Assembly: GCA_937876195.1 (NCBI GenBank)
Contig: CALEIK010000016.1
Span: 62,001-126,000, forward strand
Length of the DNA stretch: 64,000 nucleotides
Direction: 5' to 3'
From: an uncultured Flavobacteriales bacterium
GTDB lineage: Bacteria; Bacteroidota; Bacteroidia; Flavobacteriales_D; Crocinitomicaceae
The position numbers were made by a program, and so were the translations under genes. The notes beneath the pieces were generated by a model, which was not told the DNA's origin, searched no databases, and worked only from the letters and a program-made list of their open reading frames with translations. Each line of letters starts with the position of its first letter. Position 1 is the first letter of the stretch. Positions 9,753 through 20,137 of this stretch are shown here, in pieces.

Positions 9753-10820
9753 ATGCCAATCAACCATTTAAGGAAGATATTCCTTTTTTGCACTACACTT
9801 TTAGTTGCAAATTTACTGTGCGCACAAACCGACTCCATTGTTCAGGCGAAAATCTTAGGAAGCGATTCTACAGATGCTGCCCGATTCTACAACAGCGGGG
9901 TGCAGAAGTTTTCTCAAAAACAATTCAAGGCAGCGATTGAAGATTTTAATCAAGCAATTGCTTTGAAACCTGGATTTGAACTCGCTTATTTTAACCGTGG
10001 CATGACACGATTTGCTATGGAAGACTACGCAAATGCCGTCACGGATTTTGACAGTTCCATTGCAATGAACAACAATCCAGAAAGTCATTTTACCCGCGGG
10101 AGATCGAATTATTTCTTAGGAAATAAGGAACTTGCGATGCAGGATTATTCAAATGCCATTGCAGCGAACAAATCCCATGCACAATCTTTTTATTACAGAG
10201 GAGGAGTGAAGTATGAGCAAGCTGATTATGAAGGGGCAATCAAAGATTTTGATGCAGCGATTGCTATTAAATCGGATTATGCGTATGCCTACAATGACCG
10301 AGCAAGTGCTAAACGTCAACTGAACGATTTAGACGGTGCGATTAAAGATTACCAGAAAGCAATTTTACTGGACAAACAAATGACGTTTACGTACAATAAT
10401 CTTGGAAGTGCAAAAAGAAAGAAAGGAGATTTCAAAGGGGCCATCCAAGAATATACGAAAGCGATTATGGTCGATGATCAAAGTTACATCGCATACAACA
10501 ATCGCGGAAGCGCAAAGTTCGATGATGGTGATTACAAAGGAGCCATTGAAGATTTCACAAAAGCGCTTGAGCTGAATGATAAGTATGCATACGCGCTGAA
10601 TAACCGAGCTGCTGCTAAGTTTAAAATGGATGATTTAAAAGGGTGCATCGAGGATTGTAACAAGGCGATTGCACTGGATGCCAATTACGGCTATGCCTAT
10701 TTAAACAGAGGAAATGCGAAAGAGCTGCTGAGAGATGAGAAGGGCGCTTGTGAAGATTGGAGAAAAGCTGCCAATTTAGGAGCCGAAGGAGCAAATGCAT
10801 TCATAGGAATTTGCGAGTAA
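9753..10820 (+). CDS. Secreted tetratricopeptide repeat protein
   Basis: The start at 9753 gives a signal peptide (LRKIFLFCTTLLVANLLCAQ); the longer reading frame from 9675 would bury it. The 355-residue product has about nine consecutive 34-residue TPR units such as AIEDFNQAIALKPGFELAYF, so it is almost entirely a helical protein-protein scaffold. It lies 22 bp upstream of the OmpA/PD40 gene on the same strand, so the two are probably an operon acting together in the periplasm or envelope. Confidence 0.85.
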   Translation: MPINHLRKIFLFCTTLLVANLLCAQTDSIVQAKILGSDSTDAARFYNSGVQKFSQKQFKAAIEDFNQAIALKPGFELAYFNRGMTRFAMEDYANAVTDFDSSIAMNNNPESHFTRGRSNYFLGNKELAMQDYSNAIAANKSHAQSFYYRGGVKYEQADYEGAIKDFDAAIAIKSDYAYAYNDRASAKRQLNDLDGAIKDYQKAILLDKQMTFTYNNLGSAKRKKGDFKGAIQEYTKAIMVDDQSYIAYNNRGSAKFDDGDYKGAIEDFTKALELNDKYAYALNNRAAAKFKMDDLKGCIEDCNKAIALDANYGYAYLNRGNAKELLRDEKGACEDWRKAANLGAEGANAFIGICE

Positions 10821-10842
10821 TCATTTGAAAAATTAGAGAACA

Positions 10843-12906
10843 ATGTTAAAAAGATATACACTAGCAATCGCACTGATTTTTACGGGAGGATTGTTTGCCC
10901 AAAATGTAGAATTTGATAAATCAAACTTCAAAGACGATAAGGACGGCTTTAAGACAGCAAAAGACAACCTGGAAGCAGGAGATGATTTGTATTTTCAAGG
11001 TCCTGTTTTTTACAAGGATGCAATTGCGCCCTACGAAGCTGCAAATACCTTCAATCCAAACAACGCGGAGTTGAATTTTAAATTGGGAGATTGTTATTTG
11101 GCGTCCATGTTTAAGTACAAGGCACTTCCGCATTTGGAAAAGGCAGAGAAGTTGAATCCAACCGTTGATCCACGACTTCACTATTTATTGGGGAAAGCGT
11201 ATCATTTGGATATGCAATGGGATAAAGCTGTTGCGGCGTACGGAAAGTTCCAGCGTTCTGTGATGGGAGGTGGAGATCCAGCAATCATTCAGGACGTGAT
11301 GATGCGGATTGAACAATGCGCAAATGGAAAACGACTGGTTGACAACCCAATTCGTGTATTTGTCGATAATTTAGGGGATAACATCAACACGCAGTACAAT
11401 GAATACGGAGCCGTAGTTTCTGCGGATGAATCAGTGTTGGTATTTACAGCGCGTCGTCCGAACTCAACCGGGGGAAAAATTGACCCGCAGTTGAACGAGA
11501 ATTTTGAGGACATCTACATTTCTTACAAACAAGCAGATGGTTCGTGGTCGGTTGCGAAGAACATAGGTGAGCCTGTAAACACGAATGACCACGATGCAAA
11601 TACAGGAATTTCGAACGATGGTCAAAAATTCGGTATCTATCTAGGAAAATCAAACGGTGGTGATTTGTATGAATCTCGTTTGGTAGGTGATATTTGGAGT
11701 AAGCCAGAATCAATGGGTAAAAACATCAATACGAAAGATTACCATGAGTCGTCGGCATGTTATTCTCCAGACGGAAATACACTTTACTTTGTTTCTGACA
11801 AGAAAGGCGGATTGGGTGATCACGATATTTATGTATCGCACATGACAGAAAAAGGAGAATGGGGACCTGCTGAAAACTTAGGATCTGTAATCAATACACC
11901 CTATTCTGAAGAGGGTGTTTTTATGCACCCTGATGGTAAAACGATGTACTTTAGTTCACAAGGGCATTCCTCCATGGGTGGATTTGATATTTTCAAATCG
12001 GTTTACAACGCAGACACGAAAACTTGGAGTACACCAGAGAATTTGGGGTATCCTGTCAACACAACGGATGATGATGTTTTCTTCGTGATTTCTGCAAGCG
12101 GACGTCACGGTTACTATACATCGATGGGAGATGATAGTCGCGGTTTAAGAGATTTGTATATGGTGACCTTTTTGGGGCCTGAGAAAGAAATGGTCTTGAA
12201 CAATGAAGATAATTTATTAGCGAGTATTGCAGCTCCGATGAGTGAAGTCGTAATAGCTCCAGTCGTTGAAGTGAAAGAAGCACAATTGACTATTTTGAAA
12301 GGGGTGATTACTGATGCTTTAACCAAGAAAGTGTTAGAAGCTGAAATTGAAATAGTGGACAATGAGGCAAATGTTGTAATCGCAACGTTTAAGTCGAACA
12401 GTGCAACAGGGAAATATTTAGTTTCACTGCCAGCTGGTAAAAACTATGGTATCGCCGTGAAGAAAGAAAACTACTTGTTCCATTCAGAGAACTTTGATAT
12501 TCCGAGTACCGCCGCGTTTCAAACGGTGGAAAAAGATGTTGAATTAAAAGGATTGGTCGTAGGATCTAAAATTGTCTTGAAGAACATCTTTTTTGATTTG
12601 GACAAAGCGACCTTACGTCCTGAGTCAACTGCTGAGTTGAATCGTTTGATTAAACTAATGAATGATGTGCCGACGCTTAAAATTGAGCTGTCAGGTCACA
12701 CAGATTCACAAGGTTCAGACTCGTACAATCAAGGATTGTCAGAAAGAAGAGCACAAGCGGTTGTTGATTTTGTAACCAAGGGTGGAATTAGCGCTAGTCG
12801 TTTGGTATCTGCGGGATATGGAGAGACTCAACCTATTGCAACCAACGAAACGAAAGAAGGACGTCAGTTGAACAGAAGAACTGAGTTTAAAGTGCTTTCG
12901 CTTTAG
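10843..12906 (+). CDS. PorE-like outer-membrane-associated protein (TPR, PD40, CRD, OmpA)
   Basis: A 687-residue exported protein. After the signal peptide (1-19) come TPR-like helices (about 45-165) and a beta-propeller of PD40/WD40-like repeats (about 190-430, with repeated SxDGxTLYFxS patterns at 302-312 and 352-362). Next is a carboxypeptidase-regulatory-like domain (about 480-570). A C-terminal OmpA domain (about 580-687) includes ELSGHTDSQGSDSYNQGLS and the ERRAQAVVDFV helix, which binds peptidoglycan. This domain order matches PorE of the type IX secretion apparatus and related anchors, but the N-terminal lipobox typical of PorE is not evident. Confidence 0.82.
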   Translation: MLKRYTLAIALIFTGGLFAQNVEFDKSNFKDDKDGFKTAKDNLEAGDDLYFQGPVFYKDAIAPYEAANTFNPNNAELNFKLGDCYLASMFKYKALPHLEKAEKLNPTVDPRLHYLLGKAYHLDMQWDKAVAAYGKFQRSVMGGGDPAIIQDVMMRIEQCANGKRLVDNPIRVFVDNLGDNINTQYNEYGAVVSADESVLVFTARRPNSTGGKIDPQLNENFEDIYISYKQADGSWSVAKNIGEPVNTNDHDANTGISNDGQKFGIYLGKSNGGDLYESRLVGDIWSKPESMGKNINTKDYHESSACYSPDGNTLYFVSDKKGGLGDHDIYVSHMTEKGEWGPAENLGSVINTPYSEEGVFMHPDGKTMYFSSQGHSSMGGFDIFKSVYNADTKTWSTPENLGYPVNTTDDDVFFVISASGRHGYYTSMGDDSRGLRDLYMVTFLGPEKEMVLNNEDNLLASIAAPMSEVVIAPVVEVKEAQLTILKGVITDALTKKVLEAEIEIVDNEANVVIATFKSNSATGKYLVSLPAGKNYGIAVKKENYLFHSENFDIPSTAAFQTVEKDVELKGLVVGSKIVLKNIFFDLDKATLRPESTAELNRLIKLMNDVPTLKIELSGHTDSQGSDSYNQGLSERRAQAVVDFVTKGGISASRLVSAGYGETQPIATNETKEGRQLNRRTEFKVLSL

Positions 12907-12931
12907 AGAGTAGATTAAAGGAAATATGATG

Positions 12932-12960
12932 AAGGCTGTCCGAAAGGACAGCCTTTTTTT
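12932..12960 (+). terminator. Rho-independent terminator after OmpA/PD40 gene
   Basis: A 10-bp perfect stem (AAGGCTGTCC at 12932-12941, GGACAGCCTT at 12946-12955) with a GAAA tetraloop is followed by an unbroken T run. It lies 26 bp after the stop codon. Confidence 0.95.
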
Positions 12961-13158
12961 GTGCCGCGCTCCGCGCTAGTTAAAGAACTCAAACGGGGAG
13001 GCATGTATGTTGTTTAATTGAGAAATCATCTGAGATTAAGGCACGGAGTGCCACACTTTACTAACCGTCAACTATAAGCTGACGGTTATACACACGCAAT
13101 TTTTAACAGCCCAAAGGGCTGAACAAAAACAGGTACAAAGTTCAAAAGAAGCTGTCTA
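12961..13158. repeat. Intergenic palindromes between convergent genes
   Basis: This stretch has no gene but several short palindromes. One is a 9-bp stem TAACCGTCA (13062-13070) with TGACGGTTA (13080-13088). Another is AGCCCAAAGGGCT near 13109-13121. There is also GCGCTCCGCGC near 12965. Similar sets of palindromes occur between convergent genes in other Flavobacteriia. They may be REP-like elements or help stop transcription of prfC on the minus strand. Confidence 0.6.
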
Positions 13159-14757
13159 TTACTTCGCTACCTCCAGCTTAAACGCCGACGTCTTATGGAA
13201 AGTAATTTCAGGATAATCCTGCTCTGCCGTTTGTAATAGAAATGAAGTTTCTGCAAGAAAGACTAAATTATCGTCCTTGTCAGTCGCTAAGTAGCGTGCT
13301 TTTGCTCTTTTGAATTCTTCGAGTTTTGCGGCATCGTCTGTCGTTATCCAACATGCTTTATGGAAATTACGTGGGACAAAACGACATTTTGCACCATATT
13401 CATGATCTAGACGGTAACTAATAACTTCAAATTGTAGTTGTCCAACTGTTCCAATGATTTTACGACTTCCCGGTTGCTGAATAAACAACTGAGCAACACC
13501 TTCGTCCATCAACTGGCGAATACCTTTGTCCAATTGTTTGGATTTCATCGGATCGAGGTTTTCCAATTCCATAAAAATCTCAGGAGAAAAGCTAGGAATT
13601 CCTTTGAACATGAATTGCTCGCCTTCATTTAAAGTGTCACCAATTTTAAAATTTCCAGAATCGTACAAACCTACAACGTCTCCAGGGTACGCCTCATCAA
13701 TGACACTTTTGTCTTGTGCCATGAAGGAAGTAGGGTTGGGGAACTTTAATTTTTTTCCCAATCGCACGTGGTTGTAAAACGTATTTCGCTCAAATTTACC
13801 AGAAACGATGCGCAAGAAGGCAATTCTATCTCTGTGCTTTGGATCGAGGTTCGCGTGAATTTTAAATACGAATCCAGAAAATTTAGCGTCATCTGGTTCA
13901 ATCATTCTAAGATCTGTTTCTCTTCCTCTCGGTGACGGTGAAATTTCGCAAAACGCATTCAATAATTCTTGTACACCAAAGTTGTTTACGGCAGAACCAA
14001 AGAACACAGGAGCAACTTCACCGGATAAGTATGTTTCTCGATCAAACTCGTTGTACACACCATCAATAACCTCCAGTTCTTCTCTCAGCTCTGCTGCTTC
14101 ATCCGCGCCGATTATCTCATCTATTTCGCTAGAATTAAGGTCAGAAATGGATTGAACGTCGTCCGATATCCCTGTTTTATTGGGGGAGAATAGATTTAAT
14201 TCCTTTTTATAAATGTTGTAAACGCCCTTGAAGCGATCACCCATGCCAATAGGCCATGAAAGTGGGCGGACTTTGATACTGAGTTTGTCTTCCAATTCAT
14301 CCAGTAAGTCAAACGCCTCTTTACCATCTCTATCGAGCTTATTGATAAAAATGATCACGGGTGTATTACGCATACGACAGACCTCCATCAAGCGTTCCGT
14401 TTGCGATTCGACACCACTGGCAACATCAATCACGAGAATAACGCTATCGACTGCGGTGAGCGTTCTAAATGTGTCTTCGGCAAAATCCTTGTGTCCAGGT
14501 GTATCGAGAATATTTATTTGCTTGTTGTTGTAATTAAACGCCATCACCGAAGTTGCAACAGAAATTCCTCTTTGCTTTTCGATTTCCATGAAATCCGAAG
14601 TTGCCGTTTTCTTGATTTTGTTGTTTTTTACAGCACCTGCAGATTGTATCGCACCACCAAAGAGCAAAAGTTTTTCCGTGAGCGTTGTCTTACCAGCATC
14701 AGGGTGAGAAATAATTCCAAATGTTCTTCTTTTCGCTATTTCGGTGGCGTTGCTCAT
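13159..14757 (-). CDS. prfC: Peptide chain release factor 3
   Basis: A 532-residue translational GTPase. G1 is [15 protein letters not shown] (about 17-31), the switch region has [12 protein letters not shown]3 is DTPGHKDF and G4 is INKLDRDG. The C-terminal part has the RF3-specific sequence [15 protein letters not shown]. It releases RF1/RF2 from the ribosome after termination. The length is normal. The gene is convergent with the OmpA gene and starts 203 bp from the end of the TonB receptor gene. Confidence 0.97.
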   Translation of the reverse strand: MSNATEIAKRRTFGIISHPDAGKTTLTEKLLLFGGAIQSAGAVKNNKIKKTATSDFMEIEKQRGISVATSVMAFNYNNKQINILDTPGHKDFAEDTFRTLTAVDSVILVIDVASGVESQTERLMEVCRMRNTPVIIFINKLDRDGKEAFDLLDELEDKLSIKVRPLSWPIGMGDRFKGVYNIYKKELNLFSPNKTGISDDVQSISDLNSSEIDEIIGADEAAELREELEVIDGVYNEFDRETYLSGEVAPVFFGSAVNNFGVQELLNAFCEISPSPRGRETDLRMIEPDDAKFSGFVFKIHANLDPKHRDRIAFLRIVSGKFERNTFYNHVRLGKKLKFPNPTSFMAQDKSVIDEAYPGDVVGLYDSGNFKIGDTLNEGEQFMFKGIPSFSPEIFMELENLDPMKSKQLDKGIRQLMDEGVAQLFIQQPGSRKIIGTVGQLQFEVISYRLDHEYGAKCRFVPRNFHKACWITTDDAAKLEEFKRAKARYLATDKDDNLVFLAETSFLLQTAEQDYPEITFHKTSAFKLEVAK

Positions 14758-14792
14758 GTATTCGTGTTTTTCGACCGCAAATGTACTGAATT

Positions 14793-14960
14793 ATTAAGAC
14801 CGCAAGACGTTAAGACTACAAGATATTAAGACCCTAAGTTATTGAGACGTTCTTAATCCATTGGAATGAGAACACAAATTATTTCTATTCGTCATAAATA
14901 GATTCGTTATCAAATAAACGAGTCCTAACGTCTTAATATCCTAATGTCTTGACGTCTTAT
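14793..14960. repeat. Imperfect long inverted repeat of the AAGACGTTAAGAC type
   Basis: Two arms (about 14793-14841 and 14920-14959) are imperfect reverse complements built from AAGACGTTAAGAC and AAGATATTAAGAC blocks. They lie between the TonB receptor stop and the prfC start. The same word occurs in the repeat cluster at 2.45-2.81 kb, so this is probably another member of one dispersed family. Confidence 0.65.
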
Positions 14961-17309
14961 TTAAAACTTGTAGCTCACACCTAAACTTGGTAGGATAGGG
15001 AATTGTAAAATTTGCTCGTTCGTGACACGGTTCACGTAGAAAATGTTTTTTCTATCGTATGCGTTGGTTACCGATCCAATGATTTCAAGTATATCTTCGT
15101 TTTTGAACGTAAATCGTTTTTTCAAGGTAATGTCCAATCGGTGGTAGTAGGGTAAACGTTCGCTGTTGAACTCGCCTAATACAGTCGTGACATTGTTTGA
15201 GTTATCTGTGGTGTAATCGGTCGTAACTCCCGATGAAAAACTCTGTCCTTCGTAATTTCCTGCAGTTGGAGTGTAAGGCAATCCTGAACCTAGGTTCCAA
15301 CGAATACTTAATTCAACCCCTTTCTTTTTTCCGAAAAGATATGTACCAACTAGGTTAACACTGTGGCGTCTATCAAACACAGGATAGTACGTAGTGTCAC
15401 CATCCCAACGGATTGAATGACCATAAGAATACACTGCCCAAATGTACAAACGCGTTCCTGAGTATTTTGCAAGGATATCCACACCGTAAGATTCACCATT
15501 TTCTAGGATGAAATCCTTTTTAAGTACATCATCGATGTTAGCGAACTCTGCTTCGTCTGGATATAGTTTGTTTTGATTGATGTTACTCAATTGTGAGAAA
15601 TATTTGTAATAACCCTCAACGTTTAATGATATTTTCTTTGTCACGTCATATTCGAAACCACCTATCGCGTGCCATGCATACTGCAATCCATTTTTAGGAT
15701 TCTTCTCGTTTTGGAAAAGTGTCACAAAGGTTTCTTGTACGCTATTTGGCGCTGATAAAAAGCCGTTGAATAGATTGATAACATCTCTATCCGATGATGC
15801 TGACGTAAAGTTTTGAGAAAAACGTCCACCTGATGCTTTTAACCTCAATTTCTCAGTTGCATTGAATTTAAGACCTAGACGTGGTTCAGGTGATACTGTA
15901 CCCAAGGAAGCATACATTTGTGCTCTAATACTGGGCTGAATTACCCAGCGCGTTGAAACGAAATTATAGCTTAAAAACACACCTACCTCAGTTGTAAAGT
16001 TGTCAGCTGAAATTTTCTTTTTTGCTTCGTTATAGGTTTCAAACTTTGTATTGAATCCGTTTAAGTTAATTCCATAGTTTAATTCACCATTGTTTTTCAA
16101 GAAATAGGTGAAATCGAAACCAAGATCAAATCCTCCAATGGAACTGCTTCTCGGCAATACTTCCGTCTCACCAACTGGTTCGTTAAAGGTCGTGCTGTAT
16201 GAACTACCGTTTACGTGTCCACGTACAAAGATAGGGGAGCTATTCGGTACCAAAAGAAAGTTAATTCCACCCCCACTTTGCTGCCAGTTGATTTCGGCAA
16301 TGTCATAATTCACGTTATCATCGTTGTGAAATCCGAAGGCACTAAATTTAGAACCACCATCTCCTTTAAATGTCACTTTTCCGTAGAGATCGGTAAAGTT
16401 AAAAGGCATTCCCAATCCATTATTCATTGTAGGATAAACCGCTTTGGAAGCATAATCAATTAAACTGTGTTTTGCGGAAAAAATATAGGTCGCGGCGCTT
16501 GGTTTGCCATCTTTAGGTCGCGAAAAAGGTCCTTCAACTACGGCTTTTGCCATAAAAGGAGATACAGACACTTTACCACCAAATTTCTGTCTATTTCCAT
16601 CTCGGTAGGTAATGTCCATGACCGATGAAATTCTACCTCCATATTTGGCATCAAAACCTCCAGTAAAAATACTCGCGTTTTGAATCAATTCTGTTTCAAA
16701 AATGGAAAAGAAACCAATGGAGTGGAAGGGATTGTAAATTGTCATTCCATCCAATAATATTTTATTTTGAATTGGGGTTCCACCACGAACGTAGAGCTGT
16801 CCACCTTGATCTCCCGTGGTTACAACTCCAGGTGTAATACTAAATGCCGCGACAATGTCATTTTCAGCACCCATACTTGGGATTCGTTCCAATCCTTTTT
16901 TATCCAGTCGAATTTCTGAAATTAAAACTTGTGTATTTTTTCGTTGCGTTTCTGCGTTGACTTCAACTTCACCTAAATTTTGTACGCTTTCTTTCTTTTC
17001 CATGAGAAATTCGACGTCCAAAATACCTTGACTTTCAGCAGTTACTGGTTTTGAAATCGTTTGGTAAAGAGCGCTTTCTACCTTAATAATGTACTCTCCA
17101 GCGTTTAGTTTCGACATTGAAAAGAAACCATTGACATCCGTAATATCCCCAGTAACTGAAGTGCTATCCAATCCCAAAAGTCGAACTTTCTCAAAAGGCA
17201 TAGGTTCACCATTCTTTTTATCGTAAACAAATCCACGAATAGTAAAGTCTTGAGAAAAAGCTACTTGCGTAAGCAATAGAGTAAGGAGAGTACTATAAAT
17301 AAGCTTCAT
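14961..17309 (-). CDS. TonB-dependent outer-membrane receptor
   Basis: A 782-residue protein. Signal peptide 1-19 is followed by a carboxypeptidase-regulatory-like domain (about 23-105, FTIRGFVYDKKNGEPMPFE). A plug domain (about 125-230) includes SITPGVVTTGDQGGQLYVRGG and ILLDGMTIYNPFHSIGFFS, and a beta-barrel ends in the aromatic LGVSYKF. It should import a TonB-dependent substrate across the outer membrane. There is no adjacent SusD gene, so it is a stand-alone receptor and the ligand cannot be predicted. Confidence 0.93.
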   Translation of the reverse strand: MKLIYSTLLTLLLTQVAFSQDFTIRGFVYDKKNGEPMPFEKVRLLGLDSTSVTGDITDVNGFFSMSKLNAGEYIIKVESALYQTISKPVTAESQGILDVEFLMEKKESVQNLGEVEVNAETQRKNTQVLISEIRLDKKGLERIPSMGAENDIVAAFSITPGVVTTGDQGGQLYVRGGTPIQNKILLDGMTIYNPFHSIGFFSIFETELIQNASIFTGGFDAKYGGRISSVMDITYRDGNRQKFGGKVSVSPFMAKAVVEGPFSRPKDGKPSAATYIFSAKHSLIDYASKAVYPTMNNGLGMPFNFTDLYGKVTFKGDGGSKFSAFGFHNDDNVNYDIAEINWQQSGGGINFLLVPNSSPIFVRGHVNGSSYSTTFNEPVGETEVLPRSSSIGGFDLGFDFTYFLKNNGELNYGINLNGFNTKFETYNEAKKKISADNFTTEVGVFLSYNFVSTRWVIQPSIRAQMYASLGTVSPEPRLGLKFNATEKLRLKASGGRFSQNFTSASSDRDVINLFNGFLSAPNSVQETFVTLFQNEKNPKNGLQYAWHAIGGFEYDVTKKISLNVEGYYKYFSQLSNINQNKLYPDEAEFANIDDVLKKDFILENGESYGVDILAKYSGTRLYIWAVYSYGHSIRWDGDTTYYPVFDRRHSVNLVGTYLFGKKKGVELSIRWNLGSGLPYTPTAGNYEGQSFSSGVTTDYTTDNSNNVTTVLGEFNSERLPYYHRLDITLKKRFTFKNEDILEIIGSVTNAYDRKNIFYVNRVTNEQILQFPILPSLGVSYKF

Positions 17310-17470
17310 ATTGTTGAGTATCTAGTTTTAACAAGCCCCGAAGATAAGATAAAGGAACGAATATCAATCGTATAATTAATTGAAAAATGGTAAACGGTAT
17401 TGATTATTGATTGTTTGGGAAATGGAGTTGATATTGATCTATAAAAGAAAGGAGGCATTGCGTAATACTA

Positions 17471-18244
17471 TTACTTCTCACTCAGCTTTGCTTGTTCCCA
17501 GTATTTATCCATGATTTCGAGAGAGCTGTCCTCAATGTTTTGCGTGTTTTCCTTCATTAATTCCTCCATTTTCATGAATCGACGTATGAATTTCGAGTTT
17601 GTTTTGGCGAGTGCATTCTCAGGGTTGATGTCAACAAAGCGCGCATAGTTGATGAGCGAAAACAGCAAGTCGCCAAACTCTTCCTCAATGCGTTCAGGAG
17701 ATTGATTTGATTCAACTTCTTCTTCAAATTCGGCGAGTTCTTCCTTTACTTTAAGCCAAACATCCGAACGCTGATCCCATTCAAAACCAACGCCCTTCAC
17801 TTTTTCTTGAATGCGCGCAGCTTTCACCATTGCAGGAAGTGAACTTGGAACTCCTTCGAGTACAGATTTTTTCCCCTCTTTGAGTTTGAGTTTTTCCCAG
17901 TTTGATTTAACTTCTTCCTCGGTTTCTGCTTTAACATCTGAATAAATGTGCGGGTGACGGTGGACCAACTTATCGCAGATTTTAGTGAGCACAGAGGTTA
18001 CGTCAAAGGCGTTTTTCTCAGCGCCAATTTTGCAGTAGAATACCATGTGTAAGAACAGGTCACCGATTTCACCTTCTAGCTCCTTTAGATCATTGTCGAT
18101 AATCGCATCGGCTAACTCGTATGTTTCTTCGATGGTAAGGTGACGGAGCGATTCAAGGGTTTGCTTTTTATCCCAGGGACATTTTTCGCGTAAATCGTCC
18201 ATGATTGTAAGTAAGCGTTCAAAGGCCTCTAATCGTTTGTCCAT
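17471..18244 (-). CDS. mazG: Nucleoside triphosphate pyrophosphohydrolase MazG
   Basis: A 257-residue all-alpha NTP pyrophosphatase. It has the N-terminal MazG motif LREKCPWDKKQTLESL (about 18-33), EETYELADAI, and the metal-binding EGEIGDLFLHMVFY (EExxD type) near 58-71, with a second degenerate repeat around EEEFGDLLFSLINYAR. It hydrolyses NTPs to NMP and pyrophosphate and can lower alarmone or damaged nucleotide pools. It is divergent from the acyloxyacyl hydrolase gene. It is a chromosomal housekeeping enzyme, not part of a toxin pair here. Confidence 0.95.
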   Translation of the reverse strand: MDKRLEAFERLLTIMDDLREKCPWDKKQTLESLRHLTIEETYELADAIIDNDLKELEGEIGDLFLHMVFYCKIGAEKNAFDVTSVLTKICDKLVHRHPHIYSDVKAETEEEVKSNWEKLKLKEGKKSVLEGVPSSLPAMVKAARIQEKVKGVGFEWDQRSDVWLKVKEELAEFEEEVESNQSPERIEEEFGDLLFSLINYARFVDINPENALAKTNSKFIRRFMKMEELMKENTQNIEDSSLEIMDKYWEQAKLSEK

Positions 18245-18293
18245 CCTTTTTTATTTCAAAATTAATATTATTCTTACTTTGGCGACGAATTAT

Positions 18294-18301
18294 TATTTTT
18301 G
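18294..18301 (+). promoter_or_regulatory. Bacteroidota-type -7 box upstream of acyloxyacyl hydrolase
   Basis: TATTTTTG fits the TAnnTTTG consensus of Bacteroidota housekeeping promoters. It ends 5 bases before the GTG start at 18307, so the transcript would be nearly leaderless. No clear -33 TTG lies at the expected spacing. Confidence 0.4.
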
Positions 18302-18306
18302 CTTCC

Positions 18307-19374
18307 GTGAAGTTGATCTACCTCTTAATATTCATTCTAGTTTCCACCACCTGTTCGGCACAGTTAAAAAATGATGTGTGGCTAGAACTAAAAGGGAAGG
18401 CAGGATTTTTGGCTGCGCACAGAAGCGTCATGGGACACTTAGCCAGTGAACATGCTTTTGCTGGAGAGTTCAGCGTGTATTTCCGCCCAAAGAACAGAAA
18501 GCTCTGGCATGAGGCATACAAGAATCCATTTTTTGGAGCGACAGCCTTTTTCGGGTCGACAGGAAATCGTGAATTGTTAGGAGAAACGTATGGAGTAATT
18601 GGTTTTGCCAGTTTTCCATTGATTAATCGAAAGCACTATGTTCTTTCTGGAAAGGCTGGTTGTGGGATAGCGTATTCAACAAAATATTTCGATCAGGTGT
18701 CTAACCAATTAGGAATGGCAATCGGTTCTTCAATAAATGCACATATTTGTTTAGGCTTGGAAAATCGCATATTGTTCGGTGACCATTCCATCAACGTTTC
18801 CATTGATATGACGCACTTCTCTAATGGTGCGAGCAAAATGCCAAATTTGGGACTTAATCTTCCTTTTTTAGGACTTGGTTACGGGTACAGAATTCATTCG
18901 CGAATAGACAGTAATTACGTCTTTGATCCATTTAAGAAATCATGGCAGTTTGGGGTAATGGGAATTGCGTCAGTTAAGGAAGTGTATCCGACGGGTGGAA
19001 GAAAATATCCTGTCTATAACTTGAATCTTGTGGGAAGAAGATTTTTCAAACCGCGCGTTGGAATGGAGGTATCCTTTGATGTGTTTTCAAAGCAAGCGAT
19101 TTTGGATTATCACAATGATATCAGAAAGACACAATTAGAAATTATTCAATTGGGCGCGTTTGTTGGGTATATATTGCCGATGGATAAATTTCATCTTTTG
19201 GTGGGAATGGGTGTGTATGTAAGGGATAAGTACAAACCAGAAGATCCAATGTACCACAGAGTCGGAATGCGTTATGTGTTTGACAATGGAATCAATGTGA
19301 ATTTGGTACTGAAGTCGCACTGGGCAAGAGCGGATTACTTCGAGTATGGAATAGGTTATACATTTAAGCGATGA
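18307..19374 (+). CDS. Acyloxyacyl hydrolase / PagL-like lipid A 3-O-deacylase
   Basis: A 355-residue protein with a GTG start and a signal peptide (MKLIYLLIFILVSTTCSAQ). The segment SIDMTHFSNGA near residues 164-174 carries the His-x-Ser pair of PagL-family deacylases, in a barrel with alternating aromatic beta-strands. These outer-membrane enzymes remove an acyl chain from lipid A. The extra C-terminal region of about 150 residues is typical of the longer Bacteroidota version. Its last four bases overlap the start of the next gene (ATGA). Confidence 0.82.
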   Translation: MKLIYLLIFILVSTTCSAQLKNDVWLELKGKAGFLAAHRSVMGHLASEHAFAGEFSVYFRPKNRKLWHEAYKNPFFGATAFFGSTGNRELLGETYGVIGFASFPLINRKHYVLSGKAGCGIAYSTKYFDQVSNQLGMAIGSSINAHICLGLENRILFGDHSINVSIDMTHFSNGASKMPNLGLNLPFLGLGYGYRIHSRIDSNYVFDPFKKSWQFGVMGIASVKEVYPTGGRKYPVYNLNLVGRRFFKPRVGMEVSFDVFSKQAILDYHNDIRKTQLEIIQLGAFVGYILPMDKFHLLVGMGVYVRDKYKPEDPMYHRVGMRYVFDNGINVNLVLKSHWARADYFEYGIGYTFKR

Positions 19375-20114
19375 AAGGAGTTTTAACATTAATACTGGTA
19401 GCTTTTGTTTTAATTGGCTGCAAGAAGAAAGAGGATAAATCGTGTTTAAAGTCAACAGGTGCACTGACATCTAAGGAAATTGCGCTGGAAGAATTTGACA
19501 AGTTGTATATGGGACCCCATTTAAAATATGAACTGGTTCAAGATACTGTGAACAAGGTGATTTTAAAAGGTGGGGAGTATTTATTGAACGGAATCAGTTT
19601 AGAAATAGATGCTGACAAACGCCTGGTGATTCAAAATGAGAATAAGTGTGCTTTTCTGAGGTCCTATGATGACATTGTTGTCGTTGAAATCCATTTTGTT
19701 AACCTGATAAATATAAATTTTGAAGGAACGCAAGAAGTACTTTGTGCAGATACACTGGTAATTACAGACTTGTCGTTAACCATTCGAGATGGTGCGGGAC
19801 ACTTTAATTTAATGGTGGAAGGAAATTCGGTTGATGTTCTGATTACGCATGGATGGGGAAATTATACTGTTTCTGGAATTGTGAATTATGCGAAATTCAA
19901 TGTGAACAGTAACGGTTTTGGTGATGCCTATAATTTACAGGTTGCCAATGAGTTGATTGCGATATCTTCGACGGTTGGTGTTATGAAAATTCGCGCAGAC
20001 GGTTGTGATCTTTTAGCTGAGATTAATGAGTCAGGAGATATTTGGTACAAAGGTGCTCCGAACATTGTAGAATACAACCAATATGGCTCCGGCGGGCTAA
20101 TCAATAAAAATTAG
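19371..20114 (+). CDS. GIN-domain (DUF2807-type) lipoprotein
   Basis: A 247-residue lipoprotein with signal sequence and lipobox LIGC at about residues 14-17. The rest forms repeated short beta-strand turns (LKYELVQDT, VILKGGEYLL, NINFEGTQEVL, VDVLITHGWGNYTVSG) characteristic of the putative auto-transporter adhesin head GIN domain. These proteins are abundant in Bacteroidota envelopes and of unknown function. Translation is coupled to the upstream acyloxyacyl hydrolase by a 4-bp overlap, which suggests a joint envelope role. Confidence 0.78.
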   Translation: MKGVLTLILVAFVLIGCKKKEDKSCLKSTGALTSKEIALEEFDKLYMGPHLKYELVQDTVNKVILKGGEYLLNGISLEIDADKRLVIQNENKCAFLRSYDDIVVVEIHFVNLININFEGTQEVLCADTLVITDLSLTIRDGAGHFNLMVEGNSVDVLITHGWGNYTVSGIVNYAKFNVNSNGFGDAYNLQVANELIAISSTVGVMKIRADGCDLLAEINESGDIWYKGAPNIVEYNQYGSGGLINKN

Positions 20115-20122
20115 TACCTTTG
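20115..20122 (+). promoter_or_regulatory. Bacteroidota-type -7 box for the 62-residue membrane protein
   Basis: TACCTTTG matches TAnnTTTG exactly and lies 16 bp upstream of the ATG at 20138. The -33 element is not clear. Confidence 0.45.
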
Positions 20123-20137
20123 TAAAAAGGAATAATT